From assembly GCA_002794035.1 (NCBI GenBank), contig PCXQ01000006.1, positions 23,023 through 87,022 on the forward strand: 64,000 nt of DNA, read 5' to 3'. This document shows positions 16,179-23,871 of this stretch, piece after piece. The position numbers and the translations under genes were made by a program. Numbering within the stretch: position 1 is the first letter of the stretch; each line of letters starts with the position of its first letter. The stretch comes from Candidatus Yanofskybacteria bacterium CG10_big_fil_rev_8_21_14_0_10_36_16 (GTDB taxonomy: Bacteria > Patescibacteria > Paceibacteria > 2-02-FULL-40-12 > IGHO2-01-FULL-4-A). The notes beneath the pieces were generated by a model. It was not told where the DNA came from, did no database searches, and saw only the letters and a list, made by a program, of their open reading frames with translations.

Positions 16179-17675
16179 ATGAGAAAGCATCGGGAGATCA
16201 AAATCGCTGTTGTGGCTTTGGCCATATTAGCTGTTGTAGTATTTTTTGGTCGCGCATGTTCTTGGACATTAGATAAGTCTGAGTCAGAAAATACAACCTT
16301 AAATAATCAGGAAGAAACGCGAATTTCTTCAATGGAAGCAACGATAAAGAGTCTTGATGAGGAAAGGGCGAAATTAATTATTGAATTAAATCAGGAAAAA
16401 AATCGTACCAAATGCGGTAACAAACCCTGTGATGGAAGATGTTATGGCGTTCAAAGAGGCGATAATCTATCGTCCATCGCCCTTCGTTTTTACGGCAAAG
16501 TGTCTGCACTTAAAAAAATTGCTGAAGTTAATGGAATTAAAAACTCTGATGAGATTTTTGCTGAGTCATGCATCTGTCTGCCGGCTGAAGTTGAAGGAAG
16601 TAAACTAAATGACAAAAACACAAAAAAGAAAGCAACTAGAGTCGGCCACGCAAAAACTGATCGGCCTTATTGGAGCTTGATGTATCCCACAATACCGACT
16701 CCTATTGTGGTTGTAGAATCTCCGAAACAACTTGCTGTGGCAAAACTGCCTAGGGTTGAAACAAAAGTTATTGAAAATAAACCCGTTGAAGAAGTTGGCC
16801 AAGCACCCAGCATTAGACCGGGTTTGCTAATGGAACAAAAAGCTCAAACAGCCTTAGCATTAATGCATGCGTTGCCACCTAAACCAAGCACACCCCAAGA
16901 ACAGCCAGCAAAAACTGAGGGGACGCAAAAACCAAAGACAAATCCTCCTCTTGTTCTTCCAGGAAGCGCTTGGAATTCAAGCGGTAACTTATCACCTGTT
17001 GAAGAAGGCAATTTTCAAAATTATTCTTATGTAGAACAAGGAATAACAGTTTGGAGAAACAATAAGTGGTCTCTGGTTCCTTATGTTTCAGTTTCAAACT
17101 CTGTAGATACAAAGGGTTATAGCTGGAATAACAGAATCACTGGTCAGTTGGGAACCAAGATGGTAAAAAGTTTTGGCAACGGACTGGTTCAATTCGGTGG
17201 CGGATACATGCACGAAAATCGACGTGTCTCCGATCAAAATGAAGGTCAAGCTTTTGGCTTCGGGAGTTACTGGTTTGGATGGGATACACCAAGCTCCAAT
17301 AAGGCCGAAGGGCTTTTCTCTGCATTTCCCGGTTCAAGCTGGGGAATGATAGGGAACACTTCTCCCGCTGAAGAAAATAATATTATTGGCACTGTTTATT
17401 TACAGCAGGGCGTTACCTTGGCAAAAATTAATCGAGTATCATTAATACCTTTTGTTGAAAACACCGTCAGTTTTGACACTAAAGATTACGCATGGAACAA
17501 CAGAAACACATGGGGAGCAGGCATCAAAGCATCTGTTCCTGTAAAATCCGGAATAGTTGAAATTGGGGCTAAACACTTAGATGAATATCGCTGGCAAGTT
17601 GGAAAACGTGCCAGTGGAGTAACAGGTTTTGTTAATCTGTGGTTTGGTTGGAATCCACCCTGGAAAAATCAATAA
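16179..17675 (+). CDS. LysM protein with two beta-barrel-like C-terminal repeats
   Basis: 498 residues. A basic N-terminus and one membrane helix (IAVVALAILAVVVFFG) are followed by a coiled coil (about 40-75), a cysteine-bearing LysM domain (GVQRGDNLSSIALRFYG to CICLP, about 88-135), a Pro/Lys-rich linker (about 150-262), and two homologous ~115-residue repeats that begin PGSAW/PGSSW and end YWFGWD/LWFGWNPPW. The repeats have the alternating aromatic/glycine pattern of outer-membrane-type beta barrels and resemble the C-terminal domain of NfrA/YaiO proteins. LysM should bind peptidoglycan. A strong Shine-Dalgarno site precedes it. The barrel resemblance is a weak, by-eye match. Confidence 0.65.
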   Translation: MRKHREIKIAVVALAILAVVVFFGRACSWTLDKSESENTTLNNQEETRISSMEATIKSLDEERAKLIIELNQEKNRTKCGNKPCDGRCYGVQRGDNLSSIALRFYGKVSALKKIAEVNGIKNSDEIFAESCICLPAEVEGSKLNDKNTKKKATRVGHAKTDRPYWSLMYPTIPTPIVVVESPKQLAVAKLPRVETKVIENKPVEEVGQAPSIRPGLLMEQKAQTALALMHALPPKPSTPQEQPAKTEGTQKPKTNPPLVLPGSAWNSSGNLSPVEEGNFQNYSYVEQGITVWRNNKWSLVPYVSVSNSVDTKGYSWNNRITGQLGTKMVKSFGNGLVQFGGGYMHENRRVSDQNEGQAFGFGSYWFGWDTPSSNKAEGLFSAFPGSSWGMIGNTSPAEENNIIGTVYLQQGVTLAKINRVSLIPFVENTVSFDTKDYAWNNRNTWGAGIKASVPVKSGIVEIGAKHLDEYRWQVGKRASGVTGFVNLWFGWNPPWKNQ

Positions 17676-17685
17676 GGAGGAGAAC

Positions 17686-18114
17686 ATGTACATACCTGGA
17701 GTCGGAAGCTGTTCAACATTTATTCATTTAATTGCACAATATCCTAAAGTCGCAGCCGGAATAGGTCTGCTGGCAACAATTGGCATTGTTACATCACCCG
17801 TAGGACCCGGTAAGTACGCAGGGTCAGAAAAAATATTAGAGAATTATGAAATATCTCTCGTGTCCGGCAACTTAGCCATGGACGAGACCAAGATTAATGA
17901 TGTATTTGAAAGTGTTGCAAGCCAACACAATATTTCAAATGAGAATATTGCTCACATCCTTAAAACTTGTGAGAAATGTTCCGACATTGAATTAGAAAAT
18001 GTATTAGCGGACGATAATTTATACAAAAAAGTCGCCTACCTATATTTCTTGGACCTTGTCCATAAAAATGACGGCAACTTGGAAAAAGCCGCTAAAGCAT
18101 TCCTCATTAAATAA
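17686..18114 (+). CDS. Unknown 142-residue protein with one membrane segment
   Basis: ATG 17686 follows AAGGAGGAG, so the in-frame upstream extension that overlaps the LysM gene is rejected. A hydrophobic segment (VAAGIGLLATIGIVTSPVG) sits near residues 21-40; the rest is an acidic helical domain with two cysteines (KTCEKCSDIE) of CxxC form. It lies 10 bp after the LysM protein and is followed by a strong terminator, so the two genes form one transcript. No family recognised. Confidence 0.6.
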   Translation: MYIPGVGSCSTFIHLIAQYPKVAAGIGLLATIGIVTSPVGPGKYAGSEKILENYEISLVSGNLAMDETKINDVFESVASQHNISNENIAHILKTCEKCSDIELENVLADDNLYKKVAYLYFLDLVHKNDGNLEKAAKAFLIK

Positions 18115-18154
18115 AAACAGCTCTTTTAACAGTTCTTTTTAGAAAAACAAAACA

Positions 18155-18182
18155 AAGACCTCGCCTTGGCGGGGTCTTTTTT
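18155..18182 (+). terminator. Intrinsic terminator
   Basis: AAGACC-CGCC stem with loop TT, complementary arm GGCG-GGTCTT, followed by T. It ends the LysM transcript. Confidence 0.85.
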
Positions 18183-18212
18183 ATCCCCACACTCATGCAT
18201 GAGTGTGGGGAT
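18183..18212 (+). repeat. 30-bp perfect palindrome
   Basis: ATCCCCACACTCATG and its exact complement. The first 14 bases recur at 25851-25864, where they form the left arm of the hairpin that runs into the tRNA-Asp gene. Confidence 0.75.
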
Positions 18213-18342
18213 TTATTTATGTTGGAATTAGCTTTATTTTATGTTAATTTATAAACAACATGTCCCATTAACAATACACGAGGTGATTAACCTATAACAA
18301 TTATCAAATTGTGATTGAATTAATTCAGTTACAATAATTATT

Positions 18343-18351
18343 TGTTATAAA
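18343..18351 (+). promoter_or_regulatory. Extended -10 promoter before small membrane protein
   Basis: TGTTATAAA lies five bases before the TTG start at 18357, predicting a leaderless or nearly leaderless mRNA. Confidence 0.45.
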
Positions 18352-18356
18352 TTAAT

Positions 18357-18569
18357 TTGATAGATTTAACCTCAACAGAAAATCAGTTTATTTTGATTCT
18401 GCTTATTGTATGGACCTTACCATGGAAAGGCCTTGCATTGTGGAAGTCTGCCCAAAGAAAAGAAAAATGGTGGTTTATTGCCATGTTATTAACCAATACT
18501 CTTGGGGTATTGGAAATACTTTATCTATACATCTTCAGCAAAAGAAACGATAAGCAAAAAGTGGATTAA
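18357..18569 (+). CDS. DUF5652-like small membrane protein
   Basis: 70 residues, TTG start. A first helix (FILILLIVWTLPWKGLALW) is followed by a short basic loop KSAQRKEKWWF and a second helix (IAMLLTNTLGVLEILYLYIF) with a charged tail. The spacing and the NTLGxLEIxY motif match my recollection of DUF5652 proteins, small two-helix proteins common in Patescibacteria, of unknown function. It stands alone between terminators. Confidence 0.7.
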   Translation: MIDLTSTENQFILILLIVWTLPWKGLALWKSAQRKEKWWFIAMLLTNTLGVLEILYLYIFSKRNDKQKVD

Positions 18570-18676
18570 TTTTAATTTATTTTGTGATAACATTAAAAAT
18601 AGTTTTCAAGTTATAGTTAATAGCTTATAGTTTCCACAATAAGAAACTACTAGGGTAAAGACTATAGCCTTACAGT

Positions 18677-18949
18677 ATGCCTGATTTAGAACAATACAAA
18701 GCTCTTATGAGTGACATTATTAGCAAACAAGCCGTAATATTAGGTCCTGATATTGCTGTTTTACGTGCTCGTAACGTTGAGGGCTTGGAAGTTTCGAATG
18801 AAGGAAGGGTGACAGACATCAAGGGCGATCCAGGCCAATCCTTGGAACAGTTGGTTGATGAGTATGTAAGCTTATCCGGCCAAATTGTAAAAAGTGCACT
18901 GGGGTCGGTATTTGAAAAACATCCGGACATAAAAAACGTTATTCAATAA
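18677..18949 (+). CDS. Unknown 90-residue protein upstream of second kinase
   Basis: A soluble, mixed alpha/beta protein with no membrane segment. The core VILGPDIAVLRARNVEGLEV...GRVTDIKGDP followed by a helix (LEQLVDEYVSLSGQIVKSAL) looks like a compact conserved domain, and similar small proteins accompany signalling genes in CPR genomes as far as I recall. A TATAGC box is eight bases before the ATG. It may belong to the sensor system at 19019-21941. No function proposed. Confidence 0.6.
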   Translation: MPDLEQYKALMSDIISKQAVILGPDIAVLRARNVEGLEVSNEGRVTDIKGDPGQSLEQLVDEYVSLSGQIVKSALGSVFEKHPDIKNVIQ

Positions 18950-19018
18950 CGTTAGACTATTTAATACACGGAACTTCTCAGTTTCAAAATTGGCGATATT
19001 GATTTCGGTTGGCAACCC

Positions 19019-19483
19019 ATGTACCCAAATGGGAACAAGGATAATCTTCTCGAAATCATACAAGAAATGCCTAAAACAATTTACAAAAAAATGTCAGCTT
19101 CTCATATTATTACAGCATCTTTTATTATGGGTTTCCCTATGTATGCAGCAGCTGCCCAGCAATCAATAAACAAAGGGGCAGAATCAGCTTTCATCAATAT
19201 GATACCAGGCTGGATATCTCTAGCTGGGGGGATTATTGTCTTGGTATTGGCATTCAAGTACATGAAGGGGGGGAGTCTGGCAAAGCCCTTTGCGCTTATT
19301 GGTATAGGTGCCTTAATTGATTCATTTGGACAAATTTTAGACTCTTTAGCCACAACAAATTTAATAGCTTCACCTGACTACCTAACCCAGATCGTATGGT
19401 TTGCGAGTTTAATATTTAGGTTCTCTGTAGTAATGGGCGTCGTGTGGATAGCTAATGTATTTGGCGTGCTAAGAAGCAGATAA
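19019..19483 (+). CDS. Multi-pass membrane protein upstream of histidine kinase
   Basis: 154 residues. An N-terminal hydrophobic stretch (SHIITASFIMGFPMYAAAA) looks like a signal peptide or first helix, followed by three more helices (MIPGWISLAGGIIVLVLAF, FALIGIGALIDSFGQIL, IVWFASLIFRFSVVMGVVWI). An internal ATG at 19091 would place the first helix at the very N-terminus and may be the real start. It is 220 bp before the kinase, which has little membrane sequence of its own, so it could be the sensory partner. This role is inferred from position only. Confidence 0.6.
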   Translation: MYPNGNKDNLLEIIQEMPKTIYKKMSASHIITASFIMGFPMYAAAAQQSINKGAESAFINMIPGWISLAGGIIVLVLAFKYMKGGSLAKPFALIGIGALIDSFGQILDSLATTNLIASPDYLTQIVWFASLIFRFSVVMGVVWIANVFGVLRSR

Positions 19484-19537
19484 ATAAAAATCATTAGATT
19501 CATTGTGCACAGCAACATTTTTTGTTTTGGAATTATT

Positions 19538-19680
19538 TTTTTTAAACTCAAAATCCAAAATCCAAAATCCAAAATCCAAACCAATTTTTAATTTCAAAAT
19601 CCAAATTTTTGAACAACAATTTAAAATTTTTGGATTTTAGATTTAGTTTGATTTTTGAGTTTTGGGTTTTGGATTTTTTA
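19538..19680 (+). repeat. AT-rich AAATCC/GGATTT repeat region
   Basis: Four tandem units of AAAATCC, then an inverted block with TTGGATTTT and TTTTGGGTTTTGGATTTTTT. The two parts can pair as a long imperfect hairpin. Similar AAAATCCAAAAT sequence lies inside leuS near 55760. Confidence 0.65.
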
Positions 19681-19702
19681 AATATTAAACGCTATTTAAA
19701 AA

Positions 19703-21472
19703 ATGGGTAACATTATAATAATAATCTTGGGTATTTTCGGCTTGTTTGTCGGTTTTTTGTCTTACCTTAAAAGCAGAGAACTTAAAACAAAGCTTCAAAC
19801 CCACATCTCGCTTGATACAGCAAGAGAAGAGGAGCTCAGCCAAAGAGTTTTTGAGCTATCCATATTAAAAGAGCTAGGAGAACGAGTAGGTTATTCTTTG
19901 GACGTCCAAAAAATTGTGGATGTAATTACTGGCTCCTTGCACCAATTTATAGAGTACAGCGCGGTATCATATATGTTTCTTGAGCCGGAAAAGATTGTAT
20001 TTAAAATTCATCTTGAGAAATCAGTGGACAGAAAATTCATTGATAATGTACGCGACAGAATGTTGCAGTCCTTATCGGCATTAATGAACAAGGAATTCGA
20101 CAAAAGCCAAGTTGAAGAGTTTCTTTCAGGCGCCATACTTGTAGAAGATTTAAAACAACCAGTAAGGTCATTTTTCAATATTCCTATAGTAATCGCCAAC
20201 AAAGTCATGGGAATATTAACTATCGCCCATACGGAAATAGGACTATACAAAGAAAAAGAAATGAGCATGCTTTATCGCATAATGCAGCAAGCATCAAGTG
20301 CTGTAACTCGTTTGCAAGAAGTAGTTGAAATAGAACAAAGGAAATTAAACTCAATGGTTGAAAGCATGACAGAGGGGGTTATTATGACCGACAAAGATTA
20401 CAGAATCTTGGTAGCTAATCCTGCAGCTAGATCCGCAGTTGGACTAGAACAAGAAAAAGAAGTAACAATTTTTGATTTCATTGATAAATTAGGGGATAAG
20501 CTAGACATAAAAAATAAACTTGAGGAAAGCATACGTTTAGACAAGGTTCTTGAAGTAGAAGAGTTGCTTATAAATGACAAATTTTTTCAAGTTTTTGTAT
20601 CTCCGGTCAAAAGCAAACAGGGCATTGAGAAAGGCAAAATCCTCGGAGGCGTTGTTATATTCCATGACATAACAAATGAAAAAGAAGTTGAGAAATTAAG
20701 AGAAGACTTCACTTCTATAATGGTTCACGAATTAAGAGCTCCTCTTGATGGAATAAAAAAGAGAGCCGAGGTACTTAAAGAAGGATTGGGTATGGCAAAA
20801 GACCAAGCAGGCAAAGACGAAATCATGTCTGTTATTTATCAAAATGCCTCCCACATGCTAGAATTGGTTAATGACCTTCTTGATGTAGCTAAAATTGAAG
20901 CAGGTAAATTTGAACTTCGTAGAGAACCTTCGAATATTAAACAGATAATGAAAGAAAGGGTCAACTTCTTCAAAATTCTAGCCGAAGATGCTAAAATTGA
21001 CTTGAGTTTTCAAGCCGCAGAAAACGTACCCGACGATCTGAATTTTGACCCATTAAGAATAGAACAAGTTTTAAATAATCTTATTTCAAATGCAATAAAG
21101 TTTACTGATGCAGGCGGAAGAGTGGTCGTACAAGCATTGATTCATCAAAATGGAAACAACATATCAGAGGAAGCAATCAGCAGTGGCATTGAGTGGCTAA
21201 TTGATCCAAATGATCCCAAATTAAAAAATTATCCCGATTCTTTAATTGTTGCTGTTACCGATACGGGAATCGGATTATCAAAAGAAAACATAATCCAGCT
21301 TTTCAATAAGTTCAAACAACTCCAATCATCCGCAAAAAGGAAAGAAAAGAAAGGCACAGGTCTTGGTTTGGTCATAGCAAAAGGAATTGTTGAAAGCCAC
21401 AATGGAGTCATTGGGGTAGGTTCTGAGGAAGGAAAGGGGAGCACATTTTACTTTACAATACCTATCAATTAA
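19703..21472 (+). CDS. GAF-PAS sensor histidine kinase
   Basis: 589 residues. One N-terminal membrane helix (IIIIILGIFGLFVGFLSYL) and a short coil, a GAF-like domain (about 45-210, LGERVGYSLDVQKIVDVITG), a PAS-like domain (about 215-325, MVESMTEGVIMTDKDYRILV), then the HisKA domain with H342 in SIMVHELRAPLDGIKKRAEV and HATPase with N box (LNNLISNAIKFT), DTGIGL, KGTGLGLVIAKGIV. It should sense a cytosolic or membrane-proximal signal and phosphorylate the regulator encoded 82 bp downstream. The ATPase domain contains a short insertion before the G1 box (SGIEWLIDPNDPKLKNYP). Confidence 0.9.
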   Translation: MGNIIIIILGIFGLFVGFLSYLKSRELKTKLQTHISLDTAREEELSQRVFELSILKELGERVGYSLDVQKIVDVITGSLHQFIEYSAVSYMFLEPEKIVFKIHLEKSVDRKFIDNVRDRMLQSLSALMNKEFDKSQVEEFLSGAILVEDLKQPVRSFFNIPIVIANKVMGILTIAHTEIGLYKEKEMSMLYRIMQQASSAVTRLQEVVEIEQRKLNSMVESMTEGVIMTDKDYRILVANPAARSAVGLEQEKEVTIFDFIDKLGDKLDIKNKLEESIRLDKVLEVEELLINDKFFQVFVSPVKSKQGIEKGKILGGVVIFHDITNEKEVEKLREDFTSIMVHELRAPLDGIKKRAEVLKEGLGMAKDQAGKDEIMSVIYQNASHMLELVNDLLDVAKIEAGKFELRREPSNIKQIMKERVNFFKILAEDAKIDLSFQAAENVPDDLNFDPLRIEQVLNNLISNAIKFTDAGGRVVVQALIHQNGNNISEEAISSGIEWLIDPNDPKLKNYPDSLIVAVTDTGIGLSKENIIQLFNKFKQLQSSAKRKEKKGTGLGLVIAKGIVESHNGVIGVGSEEGKGSTFYFTIPIN

Positions 21473-21554
21473 ATTTTATGCGCTATAAGGCATCGCTGTA
21501 CATATCGTAAAACGATACGAGCTGCGCCACCGTATACCGCAATATGAATAACAA

Positions 21555-21941
21555 ATGTCTAAAAAAATACTTGTCGTTGATGACGAAGAATTTGTATTAA
21601 AAGCATTGTCTGACAAGCTTCAACAGTCAGGATTTGAGGTGTTTGAAGCATCAGACGGCGAAGAAGGTCTTGATGCAGCATTCAAAAACCATCCAGATCT
21701 AATTTTGCTTGATGTTGTAATGCCAAAAATGGACGGCATTGAGGTCATGAAAAAACTAAGGCAAGACAACTGGGGCAAGGATGTGCCATTGATTCTTCTT
21801 ACCCGTCTTGAACCAGACGATAATATGCTTCAGGAAATTATCGCTAATAAACCCACTTACTACTTAGTTAAAAGCAATTACAGAATAGAGGACGTAGTAA
21901 ATAAAGTAAAAGAAAAACTCGGAATGCCTGTGGAAGAATAA
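21555..21941 (+). CDS. Single-domain response regulator, partner of GAF-PAS kinase
   Basis: 128 residues: ILVVDDEEF acidic pair, phosphoacceptor D53 in LILLDVVMPKMDG, conserved Thr/Lys region (LTRLEPDD, YYLVKSNYRIEDV). It has no output domain. It follows the kinase and ends in a strong terminator, so the pair is one unit. Like the regulator at 2729 it must act through a partner; the receiver-PilB fusion or an unseen protein could be downstream. Confidence 0.88.
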   Translation: MSKKILVVDDEEFVLKALSDKLQQSGFEVFEASDGEEGLDAAFKNHPDLILLDVVMPKMDGIEVMKKLRQDNWGKDVPLILLTRLEPDDNMLQEIIANKPTYYLVKSNYRIEDVVNKVKEKLGMPVEE

Positions 21942-21949
21942 AAGACACT

Positions 21950-21990
21950 ATATAAAAAAACAGACGTATTAATGTCTGTTTTTTTATATA
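21950..21990 (+). terminator. Intrinsic terminator
   Basis: ATATAAAAAAACAGAC stem, loop GTATTAAT, complementary arm with a T run. Confidence 0.85.
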
Positions 21991-22041
21991 AGTCATATTT
22001 ATTCTCTTGATATAATGCCAAAAATATAGTAATATAAAAAT

Positions 22042-22116
<75 letters not shown>

Positions 22117-22164
22117 ATTTTTAAGCGTAAAAATTGCGTCGAAATGAGCACATTTCAACGTACT

Positions 22165-22191
22165 TAAAAAATACCCATTTGGGTATTTTTT
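22165..22191 (+). terminator. Terminator after initiator tRNA
   Basis: AAAAAATACCC / GGGTATTTTTT hairpin with a five-base loop, 49 bp after the tRNA. Confidence 0.8.
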
Positions 22192-22208
22192 GTTTCAACT
22201 AATTATGC

Positions 22209-22287
22209 GGTAGGATTTGAACCGCGGGTCGCAGGCGAAGCCGTAGATGCCGAGTACTCTCGGCGTCAAATCCTACCCCCGCAACCA
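22209..22287 (+). repeat. Duplicated tRNA-fMet 3' end with inverted copy
   Basis: Bases 22266-22287 repeat exactly the last 22 bases of the initiator tRNA, including CCA. An inverted copy of part of this (GGTAGGATTTGA, 22209-22220) faces it, so the segment forms a hairpin. The region up to 22573 contains no gene; an in-frame extension of the next gene through it is rejected. This looks like a trace of tRNA-targeted insertion or of fragment duplication. Confidence 0.7.
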
Positions 22288-22293
22288 TCCTAC

Positions 22294-22322
22294 GCCAAAA
22301 CCGCCTAAAAGGCGGTTTTGGC
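22294..22322 (+). terminator. Hairpin, probable terminator
   Basis: GCCAAAACCGCC and its perfect complement around TAAAA. No clear T tail beyond the arm, so function is less certain. Confidence 0.55.
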
Positions 22323-22481
22323 TTCGGAATGGTTCTGCGAGAATAGCATTCCGAAAGTTTACTGAAGGATACCCCACAATTGAGCGAGGGCGACCTAAGG
22401 AAGCCCCGCGGGGCGAAAACGTACTGAGGTCAATAGACCGAATGTGCAACAAACGAACGGATGTGGAGGGGCAAATATTGA

Positions 22482-22508
22482 TCCCGCCCTTGAATCTCAA
22501 GAGCGGGA
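22482..22508 (+). repeat. Palindrome related to the prepilin-leader palindrome
   Basis: TCCCGCCCTTGA and TCAAGAGCGGGA around ATC. The arms are the same words as in the 8993-9022 palindrome, in the opposite order. It ends exactly at the -35 box of the next promoter. Confidence 0.6.
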
Positions 22509-22537
22509 TTGACAGAATAGTATATTTTTGCTATTCT
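22509..22537 (+). promoter_or_regulatory. Strong sigma70-type promoter with overlapping operator-like repeat
   Basis: TTGACA, 17-bp spacer, TATTCT. A 9-bp perfect inverted repeat, ACAGAATAG (22512-22520) and CTATTCTGT (22531-22539), spans the spacer and -10, as a repressor site would. The same sequence is also a hairpin followed by T. Confidence 0.7.
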
Positions 22538-22573
22538 GTTTTTAGTTATTTAAGAATAAGGAGATTGGCAACG

Positions 22574-23152
22574 ATGAGCAGAGAAACGCGGCAAAAATCT
22601 AGGTTTGAGCTTATCGAAAGCAAAAAAACTTTTCTTGTAGGACATTATGTTTATTCTAACGGTCTTGATTCACCGGACATTGTTTCCTTAAGTTCAGGCA
22701 GAATTATACTTAACTTGGCAGAACAAGAGAACCTTGTTGCAGATGAAGAGAAGCAAGAAATATTAGCCCAGCTTGAAAATTCTGGGCTCCCAGAAAACGA
22801 TCCCGCAAGGTTTGAACTTTGCGATTGTCCAAATACTATACCCCCTGGATATTTCTATACTTCTAAAGGAAACGTGTCATGTGTTATATTTTCCCTAAGT
22901 TTGGGCAGGCAAGTCCTTAAAATGGGACAAGAAATTCCAATTTTTTTGAATGAGGATGCTGAGGTAATGCTAACTCAGCTAGAAGCATCAGGTCTTCCAG
23001 AAAACGATCCCAGCCCAGAAGAAATCCGGAATGCAAATAAAAAAGCCCAAGAAGTTGAATTTGAAAAAATGTTGTTGAAAGATATGGGCATTCCCAAGAA
23101 TGAAATCGAAGCTTTTCTGTCAGGAGGTCTCCCTGACACAGAAGAAAACTAA
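22574..23152 (+). CDS. Unknown protein with two internal repeats
   Basis: 192 residues. ATG 22574 is chosen because it follows AAGGAG and a strong promoter; the frame is open upstream only through tRNA debris. Two repeats of about 60 residues are visible, each with SLSxGRxxLxxxxQE...L.QLE.SGLPENDP. The first holds a C-x-C (LCDCPN). A charged helical tail follows. It is cytosolic by sequence, with no signal or membrane segment. No family recognised; the duplicated SGLPENDP motif suggests a binding module. Confidence 0.65.
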   Translation: MSRETRQKSRFELIESKKTFLVGHYVYSNGLDSPDIVSLSSGRIILNLAEQENLVADEEKQEILAQLENSGLPENDPARFELCDCPNTIPPGYFYTSKGNVSCVIFSLSLGRQVLKMGQEIPIFLNEDAEVMLTQLEASGLPENDPSPEEIRNANKKAQEVEFEKMLLKDMGIPKNEIEAFLSGGLPDTEEN

Positions 23153-23170
23153 GTTCACATAAAACCACAG

Positions 23171-23240
23171 CCCCGCCGTAGCGGGGTTATTTTATTTTTA
23201 ATTATAGAATTTTTCATACAAAAACCCCGCTACGGCGGGG
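23171..23240 (+). terminator. Pair of convergent terminators
   Basis: Two hairpins, CCCCGC-CGTA-GCGGGG (23171-23186, then T-rich) and CCCCGC-TACG-GCGGGG (23225-23240, preceded by A5 and followed by T4), separate the plus-strand gene from the minus-strand gene. Confidence 0.8.
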
Positions 23241-23264
23241 TTTTAATGTTTTCAATTATTACTA

Positions 23265-23459
23265 CTATCTTAGAAAAATAACCTGAGATGCAACCATAGC
23301 TGATGACAACAAATCAATTGTGTTAACCATGTGACTGAACACGGCAAGCATTATGCCTGCAAACGTAGCAACAAACATATGATAAATCATACTCATACCA
23401 GCTGCTTGTTTTTGCTTTCTAGAAACCTTCAAAACCTTACTATGTTTTTTTGAAGCCAT
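23265..23459 (-). CDS. Small membrane protein on the minus strand
   Basis: 64 residues: a lysine-rich N-terminus (KKHSKVLKVSRKQKQ), then one or two hydrophobic helices (MIYHMFVATFAGIMLAVF, LLSSAMVASQVIFL). A good Shine-Dalgarno sequence (AGGAGGG) lies 10 bases before the ATG, and an extended -10 promoter lies about 130 bases upstream, which support it as a real gene despite its size. It is the only complete minus-strand gene here. Function unknown. Confidence 0.65.
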   Translation of the reverse strand: MASKKHSKVLKVSRKQKQAAGMSMIYHMFVATFAGIMLAVFSHMVNTIDLLSSAMVASQVIFLR

Positions 23460-23591
23460 GTTTATAATTCCCTCCTATTAATTACAAACTATGAAGCGCG
23501 AATTGCACTCTTAGTAACTAAATAGTGTATTTATTGCTAGTTTAGGAGTGCAGAGCCCAAATAATAAGAGTTTGGATTCTGTACTTTTATT

Positions 23592-23600
23592 ATTATACCA
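23592..23600 (-). promoter_or_regulatory. Extended -10 promoter for the minus-strand gene
   Basis: On the minus strand TGGTATAAT is a perfect extended -10. The leader of about 125 nt between it and the gene contains a GCACTC...GAGTGC stem-loop (near 23498-23555). Confidence 0.6.
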
Positions 23601-23675
23601 CCTTGAAATACATAGGAAAATACGATATTATCAACATTAGAATTAATCGTTCTAAAAATATAAAAATTACCAATT

Positions 23676-23758
23676 GCCGGTGTAGTTCAACGGCTACCTG
23701 CCCGCCAATCGCCTGACGGCTCAAGCCAGATGGCAGGCGGGGAACGAAGGACTCATGC
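23676..23758 (+). pseudogene. tRNA 5'-half relic with hairpin insertion
   Basis: GCCGGTG-TA-GTTC-AACGGCTA at 23676-23696, then a 45-base hairpin (CCTGCCCGCC...GGCAGGCGGGG, 23697-23741), then GAAC-G-AAGGACTCATGC. Without the insertion it reads as the acceptor, D arm and anticodon loop (CAT) of a tRNA. The 3' half is absent. The insertion resembles dispersed GC-rich CPR repeats. Confidence 0.55.
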
Positions 23759-23771
23759 TACTCAATTTTTT

Positions 23772-23845
23772 GGCAGGGTAGCTCAGCTGGTTAGAGCGAG
23801 GGACTCATAAGCCCTAGGTCGCGGGTTCGAATCCCGCCCCTGTCA
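23772..23845 (+). tRNA. tRNA with CAT anticodon (elongator Met or Ile2)
   Basis: Complete cloverleaf: acceptor GGCAGGG/CCCTGTC with A73, D arm GCTC...GAGC, loop CTCATAA, T arm GCGGG/CCCGC. No CCA is encoded. The anticodon stem has an A-G mismatch at its inner end. It lacks initiator features. Met and lysidine-modified Ile cannot be told apart by eye. Confidence 0.9.
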
Positions 23846-23871
23846 CTGCCAAAAAATTGAGTAACTAAACA

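Noticed and set aside
17629..17685. Longer start for the gene after the LysM protein
   Set aside because: It is the overlapped LysM gene read in another frame; ATG 17686 has a strong ribosome site.
22247..22573. N-terminal extension of the gene at 22574
   Set aside because: The extension reads through a tRNA tail copy, a terminator hairpin and a promoter; the ATG at 22574 has a Shine-Dalgarno site.
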